DNA from: Sisyra terminalis
Taxonomy: Eukaryota > Arthropoda > Insecta > Neuroptera > Sisyridae
DNA: 64,000 nt
NCBI GenBank assembly: GCA_958496175.1
Contig: OY292278.1
Span: 22,010,001 to 22,074,000, forward strand
Reading direction: 5' to 3'
Both the position numbers and the translations under genes were made by a program. The notes below the pieces were generated by a model. That model did not search any database and was not told where the DNA came from. It was given only the letters and a program-made list of their open reading frames with translations. Within the stretch, counting starts at the first letter, position 1, and each line of letters begins with the position of its first letter. Positions 38,328-49,300 of this stretch are shown here, piece by piece.

Positions 38328-41300
38328 ATGTCCAATCCAGGTCCTATACCAAACCGCTGGTTACGATGTCCACGAAAAGCAACTGGCTTAATTGCCAACG
38401 TATTTTTGGCTATTAAAACTCCTTTAGATGCAAAGTTCAATTCCCAAGTGGATATGGCATTTCGTTTTTATCCTGACATGGTGTTTAAAACTCCAAGCTA
38501 TAAGGTTTGCATTGTGTTATTAACCTGTTTTTTTCAAATGCTACAAATTGAATTATGTGTTAAAGGCTGTATTTATAAGGGCTATATCAGAACTATACTA
38601 CTTTAAATCTTATTTATTTTATTTGAAGAAAATAGATATTACTTCTTTAAATACGTAAGTTTTATATGCTCTGTTTTTAGAACAAAATTGGTCTTTGGAT
38701 AGACTTGACGAATACGAGTCGATATTACAATAAGAGAGATATTGAAAACGAAGGATGTAAATATTACAAGTTGGACTGTCGTGGGCATGGTGAAGCCCCA
38801 ACTGAGGAACAAACATCGTTTTTCATTAAATATGTACAACAATTTATCACTTATCATCCGTTAAAGATAATTGTTGTTCATTGTACTCATGGATTTAATC
38901 GAACTGGATTTTTACTTGTATCATATTTAGTAGAAAAATACGATTGCAGCTTAGATAGTGCTTTAACACAATTTGAAGCAGTGAGGCCTCCAGGAATTTA
39001 CAAGCAAGACTATATCAATGAGTTATATCGGAGATATGACTCTATTGACAGTGTTATAAGTGCTCCACGTCTACCGGATTGGTGTTTTGGTAAAAACGTC
39101 TCTAATCTCGAAAATATTTGTTTCTTTTTACTGATAAATTGTAGACAATGGTGAAGGAGAAAAAAGCGATTCAGACGCAAACCATGGAGAGTCGTCTTCG
39201 AATAGTCTACCATCAGACCAAGAAACAGAAGATTCAGAATTCATGATTAAAGTCAAGGAAATATATCGCCTTAAAGAACAAATCAAAGTGCGGCTGTTGA
39301 AAAAGCAAGTGAAAGAAATGTGTAATTGGGGAAAAAATTCTTTTCCGGGAGCACAACCTGTTTCAATGACTAAGAAAAACATAAAACTTCTTAGTGAAAA
39401 TCCATACAGAGTTTCTTGGAAAGCGGATGGAACCAGATATATGTTGCTGATTAATAATCGCGACGAAGTATATTTTTTCGATCGAAAATTCCATGTATAT
39501 AAAGTCCATGGATTAACTTTTCCCAAACGAAATGATTTAAATGCTCATTTAACAAACACCTTATTAGATGGGGTAAGAATATTTTAACGATTGATGTGTT
39601 GATATTGAAAGGGTAAGTTCTTGAAATAAAAAAAAATAAATTGTTATATCTGAGTAAATCAAGGATGTAATAGTTTTAATGGAATAACAACAATCAGTTT
39701 ACACCCTTTTCAATGTCAATGTCATTAAAAACTTTTAAAATAGAATCAAATACAATTTTTCCGCTGACTTTGAACACTTATGCTGTTTAAACAATGTATA
39801 AAATATATTTTGGTCCACCTTATGTAATACAATTTAAAAAAGTAAACATAAATTTGAACAAACGCTCAAAAAAAAAATGTTACTATGACGTATACTACTC
39901 CTTGGTACTACGTTATACTACTTGATGACCATTGAGGAAGATTGCTTGGCAATCGAAATACGTATCTGGGAAATATGGCATAGTTATTGTTTGAGCTTTG
40001 TACAATTATGTTAATAGTAATTTACTTTTGTAAATTATATTGTAAAATTAAACGACTATAAATTTTTTATTTTGTTTCAATACTTCTAAAATAGATTTCT
40101 AAATTATGGTTTGGAATAATATAGTACTAGATTATATCTCTAAATTTTAAAATCTCTGTCTCCTAGTGGTTAAAAAGCTTAGGATCTATTCACCCGATTA
40201 TTTCTTAATGGGAATTAGAGGTTCTTAGATACATTTGGTTACAGTAGGAACAGCTAAGCATTAGTTATCACAATTTTAATGAGTTGAAGTTTAGAATTAC
40301 CGGAGCGTTGCATTGCATAAATGACTTATACATTGAACTACGAGGAAAATTCTTGTTTAAAAACACCCCTTAATTATTATTATTACAAGTAAAACAATAG
40401 TACAAGTATTATTCTTTTATTTCAATAGATTGATGTTTTGGAGTCAAGTCCTTAAAGATAGATTTTTCTTTAACTGCTATTTATCGTCGCTTTGTAACAA
40501 TCGAGATCTTTAGCGACTCTAGGGTTAATAAAAATCCGTAAATCGAAACATGTCGAAAATTTGCTCGATACGAGATTAGAGACCAACACCTACCAGTTTT
40601 AGAGTGGTCATCTTGACCACTCGGCCACCAGTACGCTATAGGTTAGAATTATGATTGTTCAAATGATTAAGCAAAAATAGTTTCTACTTTGTTTTTCATT
40701 CTTTACGCGATTTTTATGTTAATTCAGTTCTAATATGGTATACTTTTCTCTTTTGTGGCTAAATTTTCATTATGAACCGGCTTTTTCGCGGATTAAATTA
40801 ATAACTAAGTCGAAAATGCAATCTTGCCAGATTTGACTTTTCTAAAAGGGAATTGAGCCAATACTATTGACTATTGTATTAGTTCTTAAGTTTTAGACAT
40901 TAGTGTTATTATATATCAATCTCACTATGAAAGAAAACCGAGGAAAAAATTACTAATTTCATTATGTTAACAATTTTTTTAGGAAATGGTAGTGGATCAT
41001 TATAAAGACAAGGAAATCCCTCGATATTTAATTTATGATATAATTACCTTGAACAAGCAAATCGTTGGAAACGAGAAATTTTATCCGACCCGTTTATCAT
41101 TAATTCGAAACGAAATTATCGAACCGAGATACAAAGCAATATCTACCGGTCTCCTTAATAAAAATAAGGAGCCGATTAGCATAAGACAAAAAGAATTTTG
41201 GGATATAACCCAAAGTGCTCGATTACTTAGCGAGGATTTTAGTAAAATGGTGTCCCATGAAATAGACGGTTTGATCTTTCAACCTTCCGACAAGCCATAT

Positions 41301-41773
41301 GTTGGAGGACGATGCGATAACATTTTAAAATGGAAACCAGATACGATGAACTCTGTTGATTTCAAGCTAAAAATTGTTACCGATTCAGGAGAAGGAATAG
41401 TACAGAAAAAAATTGGACATCTTTATGTGGTCGATCGCGACAAACCTATGGATACCATGAAAATCACTAAAGATGTGAAACATCTTAACAATAAAATAAT
41501 TGAGTGCAAATATCAGAATAACCAATGGGTTTTTATGAGAGAGCGAACTGATAAGTCTCATGCGAATTCATTTGAAACAGCAATAGGTTGAATAAGTTTA
41601 AATGTATTTCTCTTTTTACTTAATTAAATTGTCTGTACATATTTTTAGGGGTTGCTGAAAGCATTACGAATCCAGTAACAACAAAATATCTTATAAGTTT
41701 CATTCAGAGTGAAGGATATAAGGAGGAGACTAGTTTTAAGCGACCTTTTCCGCCAAGCGCCGCATCTCATTAA
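38328..41773 (+). CDS. mRNA-cap: mRNA capping enzyme (RNA triphosphatase plus guanylyltransferase)
   Basis: Five exons join to 580 residues: 38328-38504, 38681-39089, 39145-39572, 40983-41586 and 41649-41773. The start MSNPGPIPNRWLRCP matches the family. An in-frame ATG 15 bases earlier (38313) is possible. The N-terminal RNA 5'-triphosphatase has the PTP-like loop HCTHGFNRTG with catalytic C127. A serine/aspartate-rich linker leads to the guanylyltransferase, whose lysine that carries GMP is K288 in WKADGTRYMLL. Later motifs are HEIDGLIFQPSDKPY, DNILKWKPDTMNSVDFKLK and ECKYQNNQWVFMRERTDKSH. It adds the 5' cap to nascent Pol II transcripts in the nucleus. Intron 3 (39573-40982) has SINE and MITE copies. 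Tail-to-tail with LACTB2, 51 bp of spacer. Confidence 0.96.
40480..40635 (-). mobile_element. tRNA-derived SINE, copy 7, in capping-enzyme intron 3
   Basis: On the - strand the head GCGTACTGGTGGCCGAGTGG is followed by GGTCTCTAATCTCG in place of the B box, the body with TTTACGGATTTTTATTAACC and the AGCGACGATAAATA tail. Antisense to its host. Confidence 0.8.
40680..40859. repeat. MITE family A, decayed copy, in capping-enzyme intron 3
   Basis: TTTTCATTATGAACCGG, AAGTCGAAAATGCA and GGGAATTGAGCC are the right arm. The left arm is worn and its end is unclear. Confidence 0.55.
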
Positions 41774-41824
41774 ATATTTAACATTATTTATTGTATTTGA
41801 ATAAATTTAATAAAAAATTAAATT
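41774..41824. terminator. Overlapping 3' ends of the capping enzyme (+) and LACTB2 (-)
   Basis: Only 51 bp separate the two stop codons. AATAAA on + lies at 41800-41805, and TTTATT (a - strand AATAAA) lies near 41787-41792. Cleavage 10-30 bases beyond each signal would place both transcript ends at or inside the other gene's coding end, so a sense-antisense overlap is predicted. Confidence 0.7.
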
Positions 41825-42871
41825 TTATAATGTAGAAGTAATTTTTTTGTATCTCCATTTATCAGCTCCTAATTGTTCAACTTTAGATTCTTTCACCAAC
41901 TTTTTTAAATGTAGCTTAACATTTCTACCAGCGGCAAGCCACAAATTTTCAGGTACGCTTTTGTAAAGAGTTCTAACTAACTCTTCAATAGAAAATGCAT
42001 GCGTTGGTTTGTCTTTTAAAAGTTCCAGTATTTCATTTTCTCTTTGAATACGATGATTTATGTAAAATTTAATTTTTTCCTTGGCATCCTGAAATATACA
42101 CAGTGTACATACTAAAAAGAATTATATAAGTTATGTATTACATTAACAATGTTTCCGTGTCCTGGATAAATAATGTTTGAGTTAAGTGACAGAATTTTTT
42201 CTAACGATTTCATATAGTCAAATAAATCCTCAAAAACTGCAGTCCCTTCTCCTAATATACAATCACCGCTAAATATAGCGTTTTCTTGGACAAAATGAAG
42301 AATTACATGATCGGTAGTGTGGCCTGGAGTGTGAATTACTTTTAATTTGATTTCATCAAAATCAAATTCTTGTCCATCTTTCAAAGGTTTCAATTTAATG
42401 GTATTTCCAATAAATTCGTGATATTCACTTTCGTTCAGTGAAGGAAATTTCCATACATTACACTCATCTAATGAAAATTTATAAAGTTTAGTAAAAATTC
42501 AATTAAATTAATTCTAAATCTTATACTTTTTAGTTTCAAGTTTTGAAATACGTCCTTAACTCCTCCAATGTGATCATGGTGCCAGTGTGAAATTATTATA
42601 TCAGATAGTTGGATATTTTCTTCTTTGATCACTGCCTTTAAATTTGTAATATAATCAGGAACATTAGCGTCTCCTGTGTCTAACAAAATACGTCTAAAAT
42701 GTAAAAAGAAGAAGTGAAAAAATTAAAATAGAACATGACTACAGTTTCGTACCTTTTGCCTTTTCCTATTAGGTAAGTGTTGGTTCCTTGCAAAGTAAAA
42801 GGACCTGGATTACAACCCAAAATTCGTATTATTTGTGGTGATATTCGAGTTATTGGTGGAATCGTTGCCAT
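41825..42871 (-). CDS. LACTB2: LACTB2-like metallo-beta-lactamase-fold endoribonuclease
   Basis: Four exons join to 291 residues (human 288): 42871-42753, 42693-42527, 42467-42142 and 42088-41825. [20 protein letters not shown] then [16 protein letters not shown] is the family start. The zinc site is [10 protein letters not shown] (H76, H78, D80, H81). Further metal-site signatures are [28 protein letters not shown] and IIYPGHG. The C-terminal winged-helix-like segment ([20 protein letters not shown]) is also kept. The human protein is a mitochondrial single-strand RNA endonuclease. No clear mitochondrial leader is visible here, so location is inferred. Confidence 0.94.
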
Positions 42872-44618
42872 AGTATTTTTAAAAAATATTTACAGTTTTA
42901 AATTCCCAAAGATAAGTAAGAAATGGAGATTTCTATTACTTATCGGAACTTTAATCAAAAATAATTCTTACTTCTCTAATATTTAAACATAAAAATTCCA
43001 TAACAAATAATCATTAATGAATTATAAAAAAAATAAATATTTTTTTATTAACAATTTTTAAAATAATTCCAATGCTAGGTATTGTTTAAATACTCTTTTA
43101 AGACGTAAATATACTTATCTATTTATGATAAAAATTTCGTAATGGAAAATTTTAAAAAATAGATGTCAAATTGAATGTAAAAAAAGTAACCTACCTTACC
43201 GGCTCTTTGAACCAATCAAACCCTATTCATTTTCAAATTATGATTAAACCGATTAACAATGAAAACTTTTAATTGTTATAGACTTATAAGACTAACGATA
43301 GAATAAAAAATACTATATATACCGATTAGTCAACAAAATTTAAAGTTTAAATTTTCGTTTTGCCAATCAATGGGAAATCTTTCGTAGAGGTTTGTGAAGG
43401 AATCCGTTTCGTTTGCGACAAAATAATTTAGTAATAATTAATTAGTTACGAAAATATAATTACCAAGTCAGTAATAAAATGATCAATTCATAAAATAGAG
43501 GTTTAAGAGATATGTTAAGATGAAAACGCGGGAAAATTTCAAAAAAATATTCTTATATCATATAACAAGAAAAGAACTCAAAGAAAAGTTAACAGAAGCT
43601 TATCCTCCCTTTAAAAATTGGAGAGAAAAAAAATAAACTATTCCTTTCACATTTTCATCGTTCGTGAAAAGCAAATTTTCCTCAAATAAATTTTGAAAGT
43701 TTGTACCGAGAACAAATACATTACGTATTTATACGATGCAAATGTATGTGTGGAAAACGTATGCATTATTGTTTTTATGTTTGGTAATTTGAATATGTAA
43801 ACTGCCCTGTTAAAAAAAGGCATTTTAAATGTTTAAAAACCCTTTAGAAGTCGTTTAAAGTTATTAAAGGTTTTTTAAATGGTAATGATTTCAAAATGCC
43901 TTTTTTTACAAGGGTGACACGGAAAGTGTAGAAAATATATATACCGAAACCTCAAAAACTTGTATTATGTTCTTTAACGAGACCAACTTTAAAAGTTTAT
44001 TGTAAGAAAAGTTGATTTTCACAAACGATGAAAATGTGTACGTATAGAAAATAACTCCATAAGTTCCTTTTTTATTTCTTCATATTTTTAAGGGGGGGTG
44101 AGCTTTTGTTATTTTTTTTTCTTATTTTATGGTTTTTAGAATATTTTGTCTCAAATGAAATGGATTCTTTCATAAACCGCTACGAACGATTTTCCATCAA
44201 TTGGCAAAAGAAAATTTCGGAAGATTCAAACTTTATTTTTTTTTTGAGTAGTCGGTATGGGGTGAAAGAAAAAGGTTTATAAAGATTAATTTGTTTGAAT
44301 GAAAAACATATATAAATATCTTTAGAAGTAAATATTGTAGAAGTAAATTTTAGCAAAATGAGACGAAAAAAAGTAAAAAAAAATATTTTTTTTACAATTA
44401 ATATTTTCAGAACCGCTCTCTCTGTAGAAAAAGATAAAATAATTGAAGAATGCGACTGGTGCATATAGACGAAATAAACAGAATTAGCACTCTTAGATAA
44501 TTGTTACTACATAAAAAATGCCTTTTTTGACATTTTTTAATGTTTCCTGCAAAATAAAGTAGGCATTTTGTGACTCGGTTTTTCACTAGATTAATTGTGT
44601 ACTTAACATTTCTTAAAA
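42872..44618. other. Intergenic gap between LACTB2 and the unnamed gene
   Basis: Divergent promoters of the two flanking genes must lie at its ends. It contains a family B MITE (43805-43914). The remainder is AT-rich with poly-A and poly-T runs. No exon was recognised; the - strand frame at 44180-44464 is F/I/K-rich without motifs. Confidence 0.6.
43805..43914. mobile_element. MITE family B copy
   Basis: CCCTGTTAAAAAAAGGCATTT pairs with AAAATGCCTTTTTTTACAAGGG. The middle AACCCTTTAGAAGTCGTTTA matches the other copies. Confidence 0.75.
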
Positions 44619-46147
44619 ATGTTGGATCAAAATAAAAGTGTATATCGCACAGATTTCACTGTACCGAAACCGTTGAAAGCAGAAGTATGTCCAGATACTT
44701 CCAATCCAGAGCCGAAACCAAGAATGCCACCCCCTTTTCGAACGATTGATCAGCAAACGTTTCTCTCGTACCAACCAGGAAAATTGGTTCATGTTCCCTT
44801 TGATTTGTACTGGACACCCAAACCGATAGTTGGCACAGATCCATATGCAAAAATGTTTAAAGCGGTTTTAATTTTTTTTTCCATTTTTTGATTGTGATTA
44901 GAAGTATTTATTTTTTACTAGGATCCATCCCATAAGCCAACTCGCATGACTGCAAAAGTTCCAACTCTGATTGCACCAGCTGTTTACCTACAGGACGTAC
45001 AAGATCCAGAAGTTTATAAAACTATTACAGATGATTTATATCAGACGGATTGGAGGAAATCTGAAAAGGAAGCGGCTGCGCCTTGTCCTGTGCGATACGT
45101 ACCTGATAGTATTGTACCAACGGTGGATCCTGTAAATATAACAATATTCCCTTTCATTTATTAAATTTTTTTATTTTCTCAAGAAAAAAGTATATTTTTT
45201 TCTTTCACTTGGGGGAAATAAGGATGGTTGCGATCAAGCTGATTTTTATTGTATGACAAAACAGAACATGTCTGTTTATTATATCTTTTTTCTTTTTTAC
45301 ACGCACCTTATAAATTTTGGCTCAAGTCCATTTTAGGTCGGTCAAATCTAGCGATGTTGCATTTTTTATTTTATTTTTCATTCTATTCGCGATTTTTTTG
45401 TTAATCAATTCTAATATGGCTTAATTTTCTCTTGTGTGACTCAATTTTCATTGTGGTCCGATTTATTCGCAAACTACGAGTAAATAAAAAGTAAAAAATG
45501 CAATGTTGTCAGATATTAACCAATCTAAAAGGAACATGAGCCTAAGCTTTCTTTTTTAATTCGCGAGTTTCAAAGTATGTGTATGCGACATGCCTATTTA
45601 AAGTTCTGTTTTGTCTGATCATGGAAATTTTTGTTTCAGTTTTAATTATTTTTTAGACAAAATTAGCTGTTGTTTTATATCCTCCTTTATTACCTGAAAA
45701 AATTCTTGGAGGAAAAGAATGGGATTCCAAAAATCCACGCAATCTATGCAACTGTACGAAAGTATATTGGGACAAATTCGAAAAAGAAAGACAGTGAAGT
45801 TTCCATTTTCAGCGACTCCTCTATTAAATATAAAATATATTTTTTTTTGTTTTAGAAAAACTTTACCCAATCCCCGACATTATGAAAATTTAGTTGATCC
45901 CACGACAAAAGAATATATCCACGAACTAGTCTCGACCAATAATTTGCGATGGCCCCATGATAAATTCAGCCAAAATTATGGAGGACACGTCTCCCATATA
46001 GCGTGGAATGTTCCATTGCAAAAATCCAATTTACCAATCGAACATCCAAATGTTTCATATTACCAGGCAGTAACAAGGTAAAATGCTTTATTTTTCCAAT
46101 ATAAAATATTCTAACAATCTCAATATTGCAGGAAATTTGAAAAATAA
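44619..46147 (+). CDS. Unrecognised 276-residue protein, possibly axonemal/testis type
   Basis: Five exons join in frame with canonical sites: 44619-44864, 44922-45131, 45657-45793, 45856-46077 and 46132-46147 (stop TAA). The protein starts MLDQNKSVYRTDFTVPKPLK. It is rich in proline, tyrosine, tryptophan and lysine, with no signal peptide or membrane helix. Segments that look conserved are PFDLYWTPKPIVGTDPY, DDLYQTDWRKSEKE, the cysteine patch NPRNLCNCTKVYWDKFEKER, and RHYENLVDPTTKEYIHELVS followed by NYGGHVSHIAWNVP. Short Pro/Tyr/Trp-rich proteins of this look are common among microtubule inner proteins of sperm axonemes, so such a role is my guess only. Intron 2 holds a family A MITE. It faces MROH1 tail-to-tail, with 231 bp between stops. 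Confidence 0.8.
45319..45542. mobile_element. MITE family A, TCCATTTTA subtype, in intron 2 of the unnamed gene
   Basis: GGCTCAAGTCCATTTTAGG on the left is mirrored by CTAAAAGGAACATGAGCC on the right, with shared TTTTCATTGTGGTCCGATTT in the middle. Confidence 0.75.
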
Positions 46148-46378
46148 AGTTACTACTACAAAATATTAATTACAATCGGCAAGAATAATTATTTTTCTCT
46201 TAAAATTATATTTTGATATAAAATATACATTTTTTTACCCAGTCTTAGCGCTTCTCGTTTTCCTTTCAAACGTTTATATTACATTTTCTTAATTATAAGA
46301 CGTCAATTATTATTTTTTTTACTTCAATGCTTCTGACTTATAAATGTGTCTTATAATCGAGAAAATCCGATATTCGAT

Positions 46379-49300
46379 TTATATTAAGTTAGCTAAAGCA
46401 CATACAGTACGTTCTCGTACTATCACATCGTCATCTTTTAGAAGCTGAACAAGTCGATGACTTAAACTGTTCATTGTCTTTTGCCTCATTTCCACATCCG
46501 ACCAATATAATGTTTCTAAATATTTATATAGTAATCCTACAATAAATGCGGTGTTGGCTCGAACTGTCGATGATCGAGCTTTAACATACGGCAATGTATT
46601 TGTTAACAATTGTTGCAGAACCTCTGGCATTTCTTCACTCTAAAAAAAAGTTCAATAAATAATAAGTTTATATGATCATGATTTGCTATACAGGTTTGTG
46701 CATTATAATATAAAATAGTTTCTAAATTATTTGAAAAAAATTATACGTATAATCGTACACTCAAATCGGATATTCGATATCTTATTTTACGAAATAATCG
46801 ATAGAAACTTACAATTACTAAAACTTAGCAGTGTCATAGATGTGATTAATGGGAACGAAGGTATTGAAGAGCGAAACGCGTCTTCACATCAACTTAAACA
46901 ATATATTATACAATTAGAAAAGGTGACCCAATTTAAATATGTAGAAAACATCATCCCCAAAGATAGAAAATTTACTAGTGAAGTTAAAAAGCGCTTACTT
47001 CGGCAAAAATCGTATTCAACAGCAAGAAGAATCTTATGATTGGAAAACTTAAACCACGAAAGCATTTGCCAAAGTGGTGCGTGTGAAGATGCTATTATAT
47101 AAATCGGCATCTTTAAGAAAACAAGAAAGGAAGTATCTGGAGGGCTTTGAAATGTGGTACTGGAGAAGACTGAAGAAAGTAAAATAAAAGGATCACGTCA
47201 TAGATGTGGGAGTATTGAGAAGAGCCAATGAAAAATAATTATTACTATCGATAGGGTGATAGAAAGTAAAGGTACATTCTTACAGATAAAGGATTCATAT
47301 TTAATGTATGTAGCCGGACAATTGGAAAGTCCCATAAAAAAGGAAGAAAAGAAATTATTGGCTTATTAAAAAGACGAATAGATTAACCCGATATAACCCT
47401 TCAGGATCCACGAGAATCGACTCACCTTTACTCTCGCCTAAGGTAATATATAAGAAGGTATTTTAATCTTACAATGCATGATGGGAAATGTGTCAAGATG
47501 TGGCGCCGCCACAAGTGTGTTTAGAGTACTAACTTTAATAATTAGCTTAAAAGAACAGTTTCGGTTAGTTAGGATTCTAAACACACTTGTGGCGGCGCCA
47601 CATCTTCACATATTTCCTATCATGCATTGCTGGATTGGAATACCTTCTTTTATAATACCTTAAGTCAGAGAAAAGAGACTTACGTAGGAGTTCAATTTTG
47701 TGTTAAAAATGTGGACCAAGTTTGGGTTAACATGTCGGAGCTTCTGTTAGCCCATCCCTAGTTGTCCCTGTACAAAGTTACGTTTGGCCAAACGTGACTT
47801 TGTACAGCGACAACTAGTGGTTGACTAACCGAAACTCTGAGATTTATCGACAGAGTAACCCAAATTTCGTCCATATTAATGAACTTTTATATAAGTTTCT
47901 CTTCTCTGGACCCATCTATTGCTATGTTTCATGCATGGGCCCCGTTGACGCCTGTACAATACCGACTACTTATTGCATTGGCACTAACTCCCTTGGAGGC
48001 CTAAACTTTATCGTGAAATTGGAAACATAAAACGTTTTTATCTGACTATTGGAGTGCACAAACCTGTATACAAATACATGCTTATAAAAATCAAAGAAAA
48101 ATTACAATAACTTTAAGCAACGCAGGCATAAATGACGTATAATTCAATTTTGCATCGTCCAACAAATGGTCTTGAATCATAGTGTTGAAATTTGGTGCAT
48201 TTAAATATGGGGAAATGCATCGCAAAGTTGATTTACAAGTTTTTGTAATCAACTCATTTTCGTTGTTTATCTGCAGTAGTAATGCCATTAAATGTCCATA
48301 AATCTGTTCTCGAATAGCATGTGGACTAACTCCTGCACTAGCACAAAAGACAATTTGTTTTTCGAAGAATGTAATCGCTGCGGACCGAAGAAGAATGTCT
48401 TCACTGTCCATAAAAGGTTTTACTCTTAATGCTATGTTTGTTTGAATTGTTTGCAGCTCGTGTTGTTCCTTGATAGAAGATAAGAGGTGGGTTAATCCGT
48501 ATAATGCTTCTAAAGTGATGCCATTGTCTGAGCTAAAACATCAATAGTTTAAGAATAAAATATTTAGATAATAACTGAGAAATTATATCGGTTCAGACCT
48601 CATTGTATGTTCATCAATCCCATTCATAAATGCGGCTAGTATGGACGAATGTTGCCGATCCAGAAGAATATGAGACCCAAAATTAGCTGCCAATTGTCGT
48701 AAGCCTCGAATGCACATAAGACGAACCAAAGCGTTTGAATCGGTTTGTCCTTCTAAAAGTCCTGATATGATACTTTCCAGTAAAATTGAATCACTACTAA
48801 CTTTCTGACTAATATACTGAAAAGAAAATTTTAATTAAAAAAAATGGAACTAAGAAGTCCTGTGGTGGCTATATCAATTTTAGGTGCCTAAAACAGTGGT
48901 TCTTGACCTTGTTGGAGGTATTAACCCCTGCCAGTTGCATATGTGTATTTACCGAACCCTTTTTAGTTGGAAAAATAAAATTAGATTTTTTTCAATTATA
49001 TTAATACATAGGTCATATGAGTCGGGGATGTGTCTTGACCACCGCCGAACCCGCGAGACTGACTCACCGAACTTTTGAGTTTCAATCGAGCCCCGGTTAA
49101 GAACCACTGGTCTAAAAACTATTTATCACGAAACGTAGACCAAAACCAATTTACAACTTACCTCAGTATAAAATGTGTAGACAGCAATTCTTTGCGGTTC
49201 ATAAGAACTCGTCCGGTACGCACTTAAATTGGTCAAAATTTTAGAAATTTGATGCGACATCGAATGGGCCAATGTACTGACAAGTCCAGGAACAGCTTTA

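Noticed and set aside
46731..47039. 102-codon + strand frame as a small gene
   Set aside because: It resembles the FKYLGSII block of non-LTR retrotransposons and is followed by frame breaks, so it is reported as a LINE remnant.
47453..47649. microRNA precursor
   Set aside because: The hairpin arms are far longer than a pre-miRNA and recur elsewhere as a mobile-element family.
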